Assembly (NCBI RefSeq): GCF_963517015.1
Contig: NZ_CAUQDV010000002.1
Location: forward strand, 310,001 to 374,000
Direction: 5' to 3'
Source: an uncultured Devosia sp.
GTDB lineage: Bacteria > Pseudomonadota > Alphaproteobacteria > Rhizobiales > Devosiaceae
Length of the DNA: 64,000 bases
The position numbers were made by a program, and so were the translations under genes. The number at the start of each line of letters is the position of its first letter. Position 1 is the first letter of the stretch. The notes beneath the pieces were generated by a model, which saw only the letters and a program-made list of their open reading frames with translations, was not told the DNA's origin and ran no database searches. Below, one piece after another: positions 1 to 7,667 of the stretch.

Positions 1-95
1 GGCAGCGTCGAAGCGTAGCGTCCGCACATATCGTAACTCCTCGATCAAGAATCTACAGCTAGTCTGTCAGCCAGCGAATCGCAAATGAGCCTGAT

Positions 96-497
96 GTGAC
101 CGAGCCCCTGCCCAATGCTGCCAGTGTTGCCATCGTCCGCGAGGGCAAGGTGCTGCTGATCAAGCGCGCCCATGCCCCCTATCAGCACTTGTGGACCCTG
201 CCGGGCGGGCGGCTTGAGCCGGGCGAGACGATCGAGCAATGCGCCATCCGCGAAATCCAGGAAGAGGTTGCGCTGACCATCCGCAATCCGCGGCCCGTGC
301 TGACCCAGGCGCTGGGCAAGGACGGCACATTCATGCTGGCGGTGTTTGCCACCCGCGATTTCTCCGGGCAGATCCGGCCGTCCGACGAGGTCTCGGACCA
401 CAAGTGGATGGACCCGTCGGCCCTGCCTGCACTGCGCACCACCAGCCGGCTCGATGACGTGTTGGAGAGGGCCTTCGCGGTCCTTGGGCAAAGCTGA
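96..497 (+). CDS. Nudix hydrolase (133 aa)
   Basis: A small Nudix-fold hydrolase that would cleave a nucleoside diphosphate linked to another group; the substrate cannot be told from sequence. The Nudix box is complete: G38, five residues, E44, seven residues, R52-E53, then the E56-E57 metal-binding pair. It starts with GTG, since no in-frame ATG lies close by. The TIGR02301 gene begins 12 bases after the stop, so the two are probably cotranscribed. The lack of extra domains suggests a house-cleaning role such as oxidised-nucleotide removal, which is inference only. Confidence 0.88.
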   Translation: MTEPLPNAASVAIVREGKVLLIKRAHAPYQHLWTLPGGRLEPGETIEQCAIREIQEEVALTIRNPRPVLTQALGKDGTFMLAVFATRDFSGQIRPSDEVSDHKWMDPSALPALRTTSRLDDVLERAFAVLGQS

Positions 498-509
498 TAG
501 AGAGCGGGC

Positions 510-872
510 ATGAAGCGGTTTTTCGCCATCCTGACCATTCTCGCGCTGGGCATTGGCCCGAGTCTCGCCATCGATCCGCTTTACCAGCGACAGATGGAGC
601 GGCTGGCCGAGATCATGGGCAGCCTTTATTTTCTGCAGCCGCTTTGCCAGGCCGGCACGGAAGACTGGCGCCAGCAGATGTCGGAGCTGATCGAGCTGGA
701 CGAGCCCGACGAAGACCGCCGCCAGCGGCTCACCGGCGCCTTCAATGTTGGCTACACGGCCTATTCGCGCTTCCACCATGCCTGCACGCCTGCCGCGCGC
801 GAAGCGCTGGCGCGACTGCTGGTCGAGGCGGAGAAGACGGCGCGCGACATTCACACGCGCTTCGCCGAATAG
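510..872 (+). CDS. TIGR02301 family protein, secreted (120 aa)
   Basis: Resembles the TIGR02301 family of small exported proteins of unknown function found in Hyphomicrobiales. Residues 1-20 form a signal peptide (Lys-Arg, hydrophobic core, Ala-x-Ala-like cleavage at SLA). The mature part carries the family pattern of an N-terminal 'RLAEIMGSLYFLQPLC' segment and a second Cys near residue 91 (HHAC), probably a periplasmic disulfide. It follows the Nudix gene closely. No function is known for the family. Confidence 0.8.
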   Translation: MKRFFAILTILALGIGPSLAIDPLYQRQMERLAEIMGSLYFLQPLCQAGTEDWRQQMSELIELDEPDEDRRQRLTGAFNVGYTAYSRFHHACTPAAREALARLLVEAEKTARDIHTRFAE

Positions 873-975
873 GCTTAACGGGGGTTAAAGCCCGGGTAAC
901 AATCGCGAATAAGTCGTTAACCCTCGGGTAACTTCTCCCGCGCGCCGCGGGCTTTCGCGTGTTAGTCCCTCCGGC
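873..975. promoter_or_regulatory. Intergenic region with clustered TTAA motifs
   Basis: This 103-base gap upstream of the 92-residue gene holds TTAA at 875-878 and 885-888 (spacing six) and TTAA-N7-GTAA at 917-931. The second resembles a degenerate CtrA site (TTAA-N7-TTAA). Neither is a perfect match, so control by CtrA is only a possibility. Confidence 0.25.
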
Positions 976-1254
976 ATGACCACGAGTAAATCCATGTTTG
1001 CGTCCGCCTCCGGGCAGGCCGTCTTCGATCTGGACCAGGGCGAGCGCCAGCTTGCGCTGGAATATCTGGCCGAGGCTTGGAATGTCGCCGAGGATGATGG
1101 CGTGCAAAGCGCCGCCCTCGCCCATGCTTCGCTGTTTGCCGCGCTCGCCACTTTCGTCAAGATGCATGGCGACGAGGCCACGGCCGATCTCATGGAATTG
1201 CTGCCCGATCGTATCCGCTCCGGCGAATACAACCTGGAAAAGGTTCTCCAATAG
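976..1254 (+). CDS. Hypothetical protein (92 aa)
   Basis: I do not recognise this protein. It is a soluble, acidic, mostly helical polypeptide without signal peptide or membrane segment; the middle (residues 15-70) is rich in Ala, Leu and Glu and reads like two or three amphipathic helices. It starts at ATG 976. A palindromic repeat element begins directly after its stop codon and could end or stabilise the transcript. A small regulatory or structural role is possible, but nothing in the sequence shows one. Confidence 0.65.
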   Translation: MTTSKSMFASASGQAVFDLDQGERQLALEYLAEAWNVAEDDGVQSAALAHASLFAALATFVKMHGDEATADLMELLPDRIRSGEYNLEKVLQ

Positions 1255-1310
1255 GAGCGTTTTCAGCAAAAGTGGCCACGGTTTTTCGGTTCGAAAACGC
1301 GACCACCAAA
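1255..1310 (+). repeat. Dispersed palindromic element, copy A
   Basis: Copy A of a ~56-base element also found at 28395-28456 and 62594-62649 (both in the opposite orientation). The outer arms GCGTTTTC (1257-1264) and GAAAACGC (1293-1300) are perfect inverted repeats, and the interior carries AAAAGTGG and a GGTTTTTCGG-like segment. It starts immediately after the stop of the 92-residue gene. Similar intergenic elements are common in Hyphomicrobiales genomes. Confidence 0.75.
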
Positions 1311-1417
1311 GAATAGGCTGACCGACCTCCATCGGTTCCCATGCATGGGGCGGCGGCTGAACAAGCCGCTGCCCTGTTTTCTTTCCAGGCGCATTCATAG
1401 TTCTTCAGCTACGGGAA

Positions 1418-1446
1418 TTGACAACCCATAGCCGAATGACTATCAA
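1418..1446 (+). promoter_or_regulatory. Sigma-70 promoter of the ArsR operon
   Basis: TTGACA at 1418-1423, a 17-base spacer, then TATCAA at 1441-1446. This is a near-consensus housekeeping promoter 32 bases upstream of the ArsR start codon. Confidence 0.7.
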
Positions 1447-1475
1447 TTAACCCATAGCTTCCGAGGTATGGGGTT
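1423..1475. promoter_or_regulatory. Putative ArsR operator repeats
   Basis: The ten-base direct repeat AACCCATAGC occurs at 1423-1432 and 1449-1458, and an inverted, one-base-longer version (TATGGGGTT) at 1467-1475. The first copy lies in the promoter spacer, where a bound repressor would block transcription. The arrangement suits autorepression by the ArsR protein encoded directly downstream; this is inference. Confidence 0.45.
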
Positions 1476-1477
1476 CA

Positions 1478-1798
1478 ATGCAGAGCCACGACGTCATCTT
1501 TCGCACCCTGTCCGACCCGACGCGGCGGGCGCTGTTCGAGCGGCTGTGCCGAGAGGGCGAAAGGACCGTCGGCGCGCTGACCGAGGGCGCCGGCGTGTCC
1601 CAGCCTGTCGTCTCCAAACATCTGGGCCTGCTCAAGCAGGCAGGCCTCGTCGCCGACCGACACGAAGGGCGCAATACGCACTACACTGCCCGGCTCGATG
1701 CCCTGTCCCCACTGCTGGATTGGACCAGGCAGATGCAGGGGTTTTGGGAGAACAGGATCGACCGTCTCGAAGACCTGCTCACAAGGATGGACCAATGA
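1478..1798 (+). CDS. ArsR-family transcriptional regulator (106 aa)
   Basis: A compact winged-helix repressor. The start 'IFRTLSDPTRRALFERL' and the recognition-helix region 'GVSQPVVSKHLGLLKQAGLV' (residues about 39-58) are typical of the ArsR/SmtB fold. There is no metal-binding Cys motif, so it belongs to the metal-independent group usually paired with an SRPBCC (AHSA1) protein, and such a gene lies three genes downstream. The ATG at 1478 follows a strong promoter and repeated operator-like sequences, suggesting autoregulation. It overlaps the next gene by four bases (ATGA). Confidence 0.9.
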   Translation: MQSHDVIFRTLSDPTRRALFERLCREGERTVGALTEGAGVSQPVVSKHLGLLKQAGLVADRHEGRNTHYTARLDALSPLLDWTRQMQGFWENRIDRLEDLLTRMDQ

Positions 1799-2010
1799 CC
1801 GAGACCAGACGCTTCAGCCATTTCGTTCGCCAATCGCACCGCTGGATTTCGCTGGCCTTCACGCTTGTCGTGGCTGCAGCCTTTGCGTTCGGCGCCGCCA
1901 ATCCGTGGCTTTATTACCTGCCACTGCTGCCGCTTTTGCTGCTGTTTCTGAGCGGCACATATATGTTTATCCTGCCCTATGTGGCGCGCCGGCGTGACAA
2001 CAGGGCTTGA
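1795..2010 (+). CDS. Small two-helix membrane protein (71 aa)
   Basis: A short inner-membrane protein of unknown function. A polar, Arg-rich N-terminus (residues 1-16) is followed by two hydrophobic helices (about 18-34 and 38-60) and a positively charged tail (ARRRDNRA). The start ATG overlaps the ArsR stop in an ATGA arrangement, which points to translational coupling and to this being a real gene. It resembles small membrane proteins seen in ArsR/SRPBCC operons, but I cannot name it. Confidence 0.75.
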   Translation: MTETRRFSHFVRQSHRWISLAFTLVVAAAFAFGAANPWLYYLPLLPLLLLFLSGTYMFILPYVARRRDNRA

Positions 2011-2019
2011 GGAGGTTCG

Positions 2020-2430
2020 ATGACCGAAGAGGTAAAGCTGCTATCGGGGGGCAATCCGCAAATTGCCAAGGGCGATGGTGATGCGGTGGTACAAAGCTAT
2101 ATCGCGGCCATGCCGGGCTGGAAGCAGACTGTCGGGCGCAAGCTCGACACGCTGATCGAACAGGCCCTGCCCGACGTCCGCAAAGCCGTGCGATGGAACA
2201 CGCCCTTCTACGGCGGGGGCGATGGCTGGTTCATCGGTTTCCACTGCCTCACAAAATATGTGAAGGTCTCGTTCTTCCAGGGCCAGTCGCTTGATCCCAT
2301 TCCGCCCGGCACGTCCAAACAGGCCAGTGTGCGCTATCTCGATATCTACGAGACGGACGTCATCGACGAAGCCCAGTTCATCTCCTGGGTGCAGCAATCG
2401 GCTGCCCTTCCCGGCGAGCATCTTTTCTGA
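2020..2430 (+). CDS. DUF1801 domain protein (136 aa)
   Basis: A DUF1801 (YdhG-like) domain protein. Recognisable parts are 'YIAAMPGWKQTVGRKLDTLI', 'VRKAVRWNTPFYG' and 'YVKVSFFQG', the core of the fold. The biochemical role is unknown; these proteins often accompany ArsR and SRPBCC genes, as here. It begins nine bases after the small membrane protein with a GAGG ribosome binding site, and a SRPBCC gene follows 14 bases later, so it is the third gene of a four-gene operon. Confidence 0.82.
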   Translation: MTEEVKLLSGGNPQIAKGDGDAVVQSYIAAMPGWKQTVGRKLDTLIEQALPDVRKAVRWNTPFYGGGDGWFIGFHCLTKYVKVSFFQGQSLDPIPPGTSKQASVRYLDIYETDVIDEAQFISWVQQSAALPGEHLF

Positions 2431-2444
2431 CCGAAAGACCAGCC

Positions 2445-2846
2445 ATGACCGAAATTCGCTCCGTCATTGTCGAACGCGACATTGCCCATCCGCCCGAAAA
2501 GCTGTGGCGCGCGCTGACCCAGCCGCATCTGGTGCAGGAGTGGATCGGGATGGGAAGCGATCTGCGACCGGATGTCGGGCACAAGTTTCGCTTCTCGGCC
2601 GATTGGGGTGGCGTTGATTGCGAGGTGATCGAAGTCGAGCAGCACCGCGTGCTGGCTTACAAGTGGGAGGCCTTCGGGCTTGAAAGCGTCGTCACCTGGA
2701 CATTGACGCCCACCAACACCGGCACCCATCTGCGCATGGAACAGGCCGGATTCCGCCCCGACCAGGACGCAGCCTACAAGGGTGCTGCAGCCTCCTGGCC
2801 GCAGTTCATCTCGGCGATGGAGCAAGTGTTGGCGAAACTGGGCTAA
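2445..2846 (+). CDS. SRPBCC (AHSA1-like) protein (133 aa)
   Basis: A START/Bet v 1-like ligand-pocket protein of the AHSA1 type. Diagnostic segments are 'IVERDIAHPPEKLWRALTQPHLVQEWIG' (read as its N- and C-terminal halves, residues 7-34), the FRFSADWGG strand and the C-terminal helix 'AASWPQFISAMEQVL'. The ligand is unknown. As the last gene of the ArsR-controlled operon it may bind the small molecule, or the stress product, that the operon answers. Confidence 0.87.
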   Translation: MTEIRSVIVERDIAHPPEKLWRALTQPHLVQEWIGMGSDLRPDVGHKFRFSADWGGVDCEVIEVEQHRVLAYKWEAFGLESVVTWTLTPTNTGTHLRMEQAGFRPDQDAAYKGAAASWPQFISAMEQVLAKLG

Positions 2847-2959
2847 AACGCTCCACCGTCATCAAAATTCCAAAAATTGTCGCCGCTAATGCAGTTGTCC
2901 CCCAAGGCCTACAGTGTTGGCGGCATCTTACTTTGGATATTTGAGAAAAGGGCTTGGGG

Positions 2960-3985
2960 ATGCGGAAGGCGATTACGGGCTTTGTCTTGCTTGGAATGCT
3001 CTTCATCGGCGGCGCGGTCTATTTCTGGGGGGAAGGCGCGTTCTGGCCCTGTGAACCAGCCGGGCGGCTGATCTCCGGTGGCGCCTGCACTCATCTCATC
3101 ACCGGCGATATCGGCGGTGCTGCGCGCCTGCCCAATGGCAATCTGCTCGTCTCCCTTGGTGCGCCGGAAGGCGACAGCAGCAATGCCATCACTCTGGCCG
3201 AAATTCCAGCCACGGGCGGCGCCGCCATCAGCGAGACCGTGCTGCGCACCAACCCCGTCGAAACCCATCCGCTCGACCTGGCCATCAGCCCAGATGGCGA
3301 GCAGATCGCGGTCGTCCAGGCCTTTGGCGAGGGGCGCCGGCAATATCAGGTCAGCGTGTTCGACCGGCAGGGCACGGTACTGGCCGAGGATCTCGGCTGG
3401 TTGCCGGGCTATATGGCCTTTGATTCTGACGGCCACCTGCTGCTGCATCCTGGAGCCCTGTTGGGCGAGGCGGTCAATCCCGGCTATGCCGAGGCGTATG
3501 ACCTTGCCACCTCAACTGTCCCACAGGTAGCCAACTGGAATGAGCTTGGCGCGCTGTTCCAGAAGGGTACGACCCTTGCCTATAGCCCCGATGGCACCGT
3601 CTTTGCGCAAGTGCTCGACCATGTCGAGTCGACGCCCTTTGTCGGGCTGCGTGTCGGCACTGTCGGCTACGAAGATCAGCCCGGGGTGCTGCTCGGCGCG
3701 AGCATCCGGCGTGGCTGTAATTACAGCTTTTCCGACATTGCATTCAGCCCGGACGGCAAACGCATCGCCGCCGTCTTCGACTGTCCGGACGATTGGGGCC
3801 AGGTGAGCTCCACGCTCGAAGTCTGGGACTGGAGCGCTGGCCGGCACGAACTCTCCCTGCCGGTGGTGAACGGCTTTTCCGAGCCCTTCTGGTATGACAA
3901 CACGGCCATTGTCGCCAAGCGATACAACTATGTGCGCGGCGGTACGGACCTGTTCCGCATCGCGGTACCGGAGCCGCGGCGCTAG
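2960..3985 (+). CDS. Membrane-anchored beta-propeller-like protein (341 aa)
   Basis: Unrecognised by name. Residues 1-25 form an N-terminal membrane anchor or uncleaved signal, followed by a Cys-containing exported domain. Two copies of 'ISPDGEQIAVV'/'FSPDGKRIAAV' and several DG-rich strands suggest WD40/PD40-like propeller blades. I chose ATG 2960 over an in-frame TTG two codons earlier because an AAAGGG-like binding site fits it better. It stands alone between the ArsR operon and the convergent pcp gene, sharing CTAG stop bases with the latter. Confidence 0.7.
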   Translation: MRKAITGFVLLGMLFIGGAVYFWGEGAFWPCEPAGRLISGGACTHLITGDIGGAARLPNGNLLVSLGAPEGDSSNAITLAEIPATGGAAISETVLRTNPVETHPLDLAISPDGEQIAVVQAFGEGRRQYQVSVFDRQGTVLAEDLGWLPGYMAFDSDGHLLLHPGALLGEAVNPGYAEAYDLATSTVPQVANWNELGALFQKGTTLAYSPDGTVFAQVLDHVESTPFVGLRVGTVGYEDQPGVLLGASIRRGCNYSFSDIAFSPDGKRIAAVFDCPDDWGQVSSTLEVWDWSAGRHELSLPVVNGFSEPFWYDNTAIVAKRYNYVRGGTDLFRIAVPEPRR

Positions 3986-4626
3986 GCGATCGTACCCATG
4001 CTCCCCACATGGGCATCAGCACCGCCGAGGCAGACCATCAGTGCCGCTTCGAGGCCTTTGGCGATGGTTTCGACCGCCATGGTCGGCTGGTCACGATCGG
4101 GCCGGCTTTGTGGCATGGCGGGGACATGGATGAAGCCTCCGATGATCGGGCGTCCCTGCTGGCCAAGCATGTGCATCAAAGCATAAAAGCTCGCATTGCA
4201 GACGAAGGTGCCGGCCGAATAGGACAGGGTCGACGGCACACCAGCCTCGCGCATGGCGGCGACCATGGCCTTGACGGGGAGCGTGGCGAACAGGCCATCG
4301 GGTCCGCCCGGCACCACCGGGGCGTCGACCGGCTGGGCGCCGGCATTGTCGGGAATGCGGGCGTCGATGCGGTTGATGGCGACGACTTCCGGCGTCATCG
4401 CATTTCGGCCCTCAGCCAGGCCCGTCGCAACGACCACATCCGGCTGCAGCAGGCTTACCATGGCCCGCAGCCGCTCGGTGCTGTCGCCAAATTCCACCGG
4501 CAGTTGCGCCACATGCAGCCGCGCCTGACCGGTCCATTGCGCCGCGACAAGTTGCACCGCTTCCCAGGACGGATTAATGGCGGCGCCAGCGAAAGGCTCG
4601 AAGCCAGTCAGCAGAATGGTCTTCAT
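3982..4626 (-). CDS. pcp: Pyroglutamyl-peptidase I (214 aa)
   Basis: A cytoplasmic cysteine peptidase (family C15) that removes N-terminal pyroglutamate from peptides. The N-terminus reads LLTGFEPFAG as in the family. The catalytic triad is visible: Glu80 in MTPEVVAIN, Cys143 in GTFVCN, His167 in GFIHVP. Length is normal. It follows the dihydroorotase gene after four bases on the same strand and is probably cotranscribed. Both enzymes handle cyclic amide (lactam-like) substrates, but a functional link is speculative. Confidence 0.93.
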   Translation of the reverse strand: MKTILLTGFEPFAGAAINPSWEAVQLVAAQWTGQARLHVAQLPVEFGDSTERLRAMVSLLQPDVVVATGLAEGRNAMTPEVVAINRIDARIPDNAGAQPVDAPVVPGGPDGLFATLPVKAMVAAMREAGVPSTLSYSAGTFVCNASFYALMHMLGQQGRPIIGGFIHVPAMPQSRPDRDQPTMAVETIAKGLEAALMVCLGGADAHVGSMGTIA

Positions 4627-4630
4627 GGCC

Positions 4631-5959
4631 TCAAGCCTGCGGCAGCGACTCGAGGAAGGTCATGGGCTGGCCCTGATTTGGCGTGACCAGTTCGCCCTGC
4701 CACATCACCGTCTTGCCGCGCACCACGGTGCCGACGGGCCATCCGGTGACCGTTACGCCATCATAGGGCGTCCAGCCGGCGCGCGACTTGATCCAGTCAT
4801 TGGTGATGGTCTCGCGGCGCTTGAGATCGACAATGGTCAGGTCGGCGTCATAGCCGACGGCGATGCGGCCCTTGTTGGCAATGCCGAACAGGCGGTTGGG
4901 CCCGTGGCTGGTCATGTCGACGAAGCGCTGCAGGCTCAGCTTGCCGGCGTTGACATGGTCCAGCATGGTCGGCACCAGCGTCTGGACGCCCGTCATGCCC
5001 GAATGGCTCTGCGGATAGGGATGGTCCTTTTCCTCGCGGGTATGGGGTGCGTGGTCAGAGCCCAGGATATCGGCGACGCCATTGCTGACGCCCTTCCAGA
5101 TGCCTTCGCGATGATCCTTGTCGCGCACCGGCGGGTTCATCTGGGCATAGGTTCCAAGCCTGGTATAGGCCGTCTCGTCCAGCGTCAGGTGATGCGGCGT
5201 GACTTCCACCGAAGCCACATCCTTATGGTCGGCCAGATAGACGATCTCTTCCTTGGTCGAGATATGCAGCACATGGATGCGCTTGCCGGTCTTGCGAGCG
5301 AGATTGACCAGGCGCGTTGTGCAGCTCATCGCCACTTCGGGCGAACGCCAAACCGGGTGGCTCGACGGGTCGCCCGGCACGCGCAGGCCCTTGCGCTCTT
5401 CGAGCATGTATTCGTCTTCAGAGTGGAAGGCCGCGCGGCGGGAAATGGCGCGGAGAATGGCTTCGACACCATCGTCGTCCTGCACCAGCAGCGAGCCGGT
5501 CGAGGAGCCCATGAAAACCTTCACGCCAGCGCAGCCCGGCAGTTTTTCCAGCATGGCCAACTGACCGACATTTTCATGCGTGCCGCCGATATAGAAGGCG
5601 AAGTCGCAATGCATGCGATTGGTGCCGGCCGCGATCTTGGCCTCGAAGGTTTCCCGGGTGGTGGTCAGCGGGTTGGTATTGGGCATTTCGAAGACCCCGG
5701 TGACGCCGCCCATGACGGCGCCGAGCGAACCGGTTTCGAGATCTTCCTTGTGCGTCAGGCCGGGTTCGCGGAAATGCACCTGGGTATCGATGACGCCGGG
5801 CAGGATATGGAAGCCCTTGCAGTCCACTACCTCATCGGCACTGCCGTCCACGGTGCCGAGCGCCACGATGCGACCGTTCCTGACGGCGATATCGGCCAGG
5901 CCCTCGCCATCCTGATTGACCACGGTCGCGTTCTTGAAAATCACGTCGTACTGCGCCAT
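4631..5959 (-). CDS. pyrC: Dihydroorotase, class I (442 aa)
   Basis: Catalyses ring closure of carbamoyl-aspartate to dihydroorotate in pyrimidine synthesis. Metal-site motifs are complete: DTQVHFREPG near the N-terminus, the Lys of GVKVFMGSS (carboxylated bridging lysine), HVLHIS, TPHHL and LGSDHAPHT. Allantoinase and hydantoinase are close relatives, but the 'FREPGLTHKEDLETG' segment favours dihydroorotase. I start at MAQYDVIF (5959) rather than 16 codons upstream, because homologues begin with this strand. It is divergent from ygfZ with a 79-base gap. Confidence 0.9.
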   Translation of the reverse strand: MAQYDVIFKNATVVNQDGEGLADIAVRNGRIVALGTVDGSADEVVDCKGFHILPGVIDTQVHFREPGLTHKEDLETGSLGAVMGGVTGVFEMPNTNPLTTTRETFEAKIAAGTNRMHCDFAFYIGGTHENVGQLAMLEKLPGCAGVKVFMGSSTGSLLVQDDDGVEAILRAISRRAAFHSEDEYMLEERKGLRVPGDPSSHPVWRSPEVAMSCTTRLVNLARKTGKRIHVLHISTKEEIVYLADHKDVASVEVTPHHLTLDETAYTRLGTYAQMNPPVRDKDHREGIWKGVSNGVADILGSDHAPHTREEKDHPYPQSHSGMTGVQTLVPTMLDHVNAGKLSLQRFVDMTSHGPNRLFGIANKGRIAVGYDADLTIVDLKRRETITNDWIKSRAGWTPYDGVTVTGWPVGTVVRGKTVMWQGELVTPNQGQPMTFLESLPQA

Positions 5960-6038
5960 GTCTGCGGTCCCGTCTGTAGCATTTGTATCCTGGATGTTGT
6001 GCAACACTTATGCGACCGGCGCTTCAAGAGGCAAGTCC

Positions 6039-6869
6039 ATGACCATCCATCTGCGTTCCGACCGCGCCGTGTTTCGCTTCTCCGGCCCGGAGGCGCACAA
6101 GCTGCTCAATGATGTGGTGACCGGTCCGGTGCCCGCTGCCGATGGTCCCGCTGCCTGGTGGGCGCTGTTGTCGCCGCAAGGTAAGATCCTGGCCGAAGGC
6201 ACGGTGGGCTGGGCCGGGGATGCGCTGTGGCTCGACGTACATCGCGATGTGGCCGACGACTTCTTCAAGCGCATGAAAATGTATCGACTGCGCGCCCAGG
6301 TGGTGATCGACGACCTGCGCGATACACATCGTGTGGGCTTTTCGGATAGCGCCCTGCCCGGTGCCATCAGCCATGAAGACCAGCGCGGCAGCGTCGGTTT
6401 GGGCTATCGCGTGATCGCTCCGGTCGAAGCGACCCATGATTGGGTCGATGATCTTGCGGCGTACCGCACCGCCCGCATTGCCGCCGGCATCGCCGAACAG
6501 GGCGATGACTTTCCGGCCAATGACACATTCGCTCATGACATCGGTCTCGACATCCTCGATGGCGTCGACTTCAAGAAAGGCTGCTATGTCGGCCAGGAAG
6601 TCGTATCCCGCATGAAGCATCGCGGCACCGCCCGTCGTCGCCCGGTGCTGGTGTCGGGGATCGACGCCGCGCCCGGTACGCCGGTGCTCGCAGGAACGCG
6701 CGAGGCAGGGACATTGGGCATGGTCATTGGGGGACAATCGGTCGCGGTTCTGCGACTCGATCGGCTCACCGATCTTTCGGCCGTGACCGTGGCCGGAAAG
6801 CCCGTCACCCTCGCCCTACCCTCCTGGGCCACCTACCAATTCGGCGAAGCCGCGTCCGCAGAAGACTAG
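6039..6869 (+). CDS. ygfZ: YgfZ-family folate-binding protein (276 aa)
   Basis: A GcvT-fold, tetrahydrofolate-binding protein needed for repair or assembly of certain iron-sulfur enzymes. The family signature K-G-C-Y-x-G-Q-E is present as KKGCYVGQEVVSR, with the conserved Cys. The start is ATG 6039 with an AAGAGG binding site; an open frame upstream of it is not conserved sequence. Divergent from pyrC and followed by an HD hydrolase. Confidence 0.9.
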   Translation: MTIHLRSDRAVFRFSGPEAHKLLNDVVTGPVPAADGPAAWWALLSPQGKILAEGTVGWAGDALWLDVHRDVADDFFKRMKMYRLRAQVVIDDLRDTHRVGFSDSALPGAISHEDQRGSVGLGYRVIAPVEATHDWVDDLAAYRTARIAAGIAEQGDDFPANDTFAHDIGLDILDGVDFKKGCYVGQEVVSRMKHRGTARRRPVLVSGIDAAPGTPVLAGTREAGTLGMVIGGQSVAVLRLDRLTDLSAVTVAGKPVTLALPSWATYQFGEAASAED

Positions 6870-6940
6870 CCCGCGCCTGTCGAATCGAACCGCAATTGGT
6901 TACGGTCGATGCTAACAGTCTGCTAGCATTTGGGGACATT

Positions 6941-7543
6941 ATGGCACGTGCGAGTGCACGCGCCTGGCAACGCATGTTGTCGGGGCGCCGGCTCGATATT
7001 CTGGATCCATCACCGATGGACGTCGAGCTTTCCGATATAGCCCATGGCCTCGCCCGCGTGGCGCGCTGGAATGGTCAAACCTCTGGTGACTATCCATTTT
7101 CCGTCGCGCAACATTCAGTGCTGGTGCTGGAAATCTTCCGCGCCCACAATCCGGATTGCGATGCCGCGTCCCAGGCGCAGGCCCTGCTGCACGACGCCCC
7201 GGAATATGTGATGGGCGACATCATCTCCCCGTTCAAGGCGGCGATGGGCGGCAATTACAAGGAGGTGGAAAATCGTTTGCTGTCAGCGATTTTCCTGCGC
7301 TTCTCGCTGCCTGCGACAATGTCGGGCGCGCTGACCAAACTGGTCAAGAAGGCCGACCGCGAGTCGGCCTATTTCGAAGCGGTGCATCTTGCCGGATTCG
7401 AGGATGGTGAAGCGCGCAAGCTGTTCGGAGAGCCCAGTTTTCCAGCCTTCGACGTCGATGCTTTCGACCGGTTGATCCGCCCCTGGCCCACCCGCGAGGC
7501 ACATGACCGCTTCGTTGCCGCCTTCGAGGCGATTTCCGTTTAG
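6941..7543 (+). CDS. HD-domain hydrolase, YfbR-like (200 aa)
   Basis: A metal-dependent HD phosphohydrolase resembling the YfbR 5'-deoxynucleotidase group. Metal ligands are visible as H in 'VAQHSVLV', the HD pair in 'LLHDAPEYVMGD' and an Asp in 'KKADRESAYFEA'. The substrate is likely a nucleoside monophosphate, by family. I use ATG 6941 (MARASARAW) because a GGGGA binding site precedes it. It lies 71 bases after ygfZ in the same direction. Confidence 0.85.
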   Translation: MARASARAWQRMLSGRRLDILDPSPMDVELSDIAHGLARVARWNGQTSGDYPFSVAQHSVLVLEIFRAHNPDCDAASQAQALLHDAPEYVMGDIISPFKAAMGGNYKEVENRLLSAIFLRFSLPATMSGALTKLVKKADRESAYFEAVHLAGFEDGEARKLFGEPSFPAFDVDAFDRLIRPWPTREAHDRFVAAFEAISV

Positions 7544-7593
7544 CGACAATCACTTGCGCTTTATGAATTAACCCTAACAAGGGGTTACTTTTG

Positions 7594-7662
7594 CGCGTCC
7601 CGGTCCGATATGGTTTCTAATCTCTTAACAGATTTTAGCCATTCGGTTCATTACGGGACGCG
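7594..7662 (+). promoter_or_regulatory. Long-range 5' UTR hairpin over a Shine-Dalgarno
   Basis: CGCGTCCCG (7594-7602) and CGGGACGCG (7654-7662) form a perfect nine-base stem closing a 51-base loop. The 3' arm contains the GGGA that would serve as ribosome binding site for ATG 7668. If both arms are transcribed, translation of the exported protein could be restrained by structure. Confidence 0.4.
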
Positions 7663-7667
7663 TCATC

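Noticed and set aside
2..88. A frame open from the left edge to a TGA at 86-88, which could be the end of a gene.
   Set aside because: Its codon use (several CTA, mixed third positions) is unlike the neighbouring genes, and the peptide resembles nothing I know.
875..888. TTAA-N6-TTAA as a CtrA site.
   Set aside because: Spacing is six instead of seven bases.
1285..1300. GGTTCGAAAAC as a tRNA T-loop.
   Set aside because: No acceptor, D or anticodon stem surrounds it; it belongs to the palindromic element.
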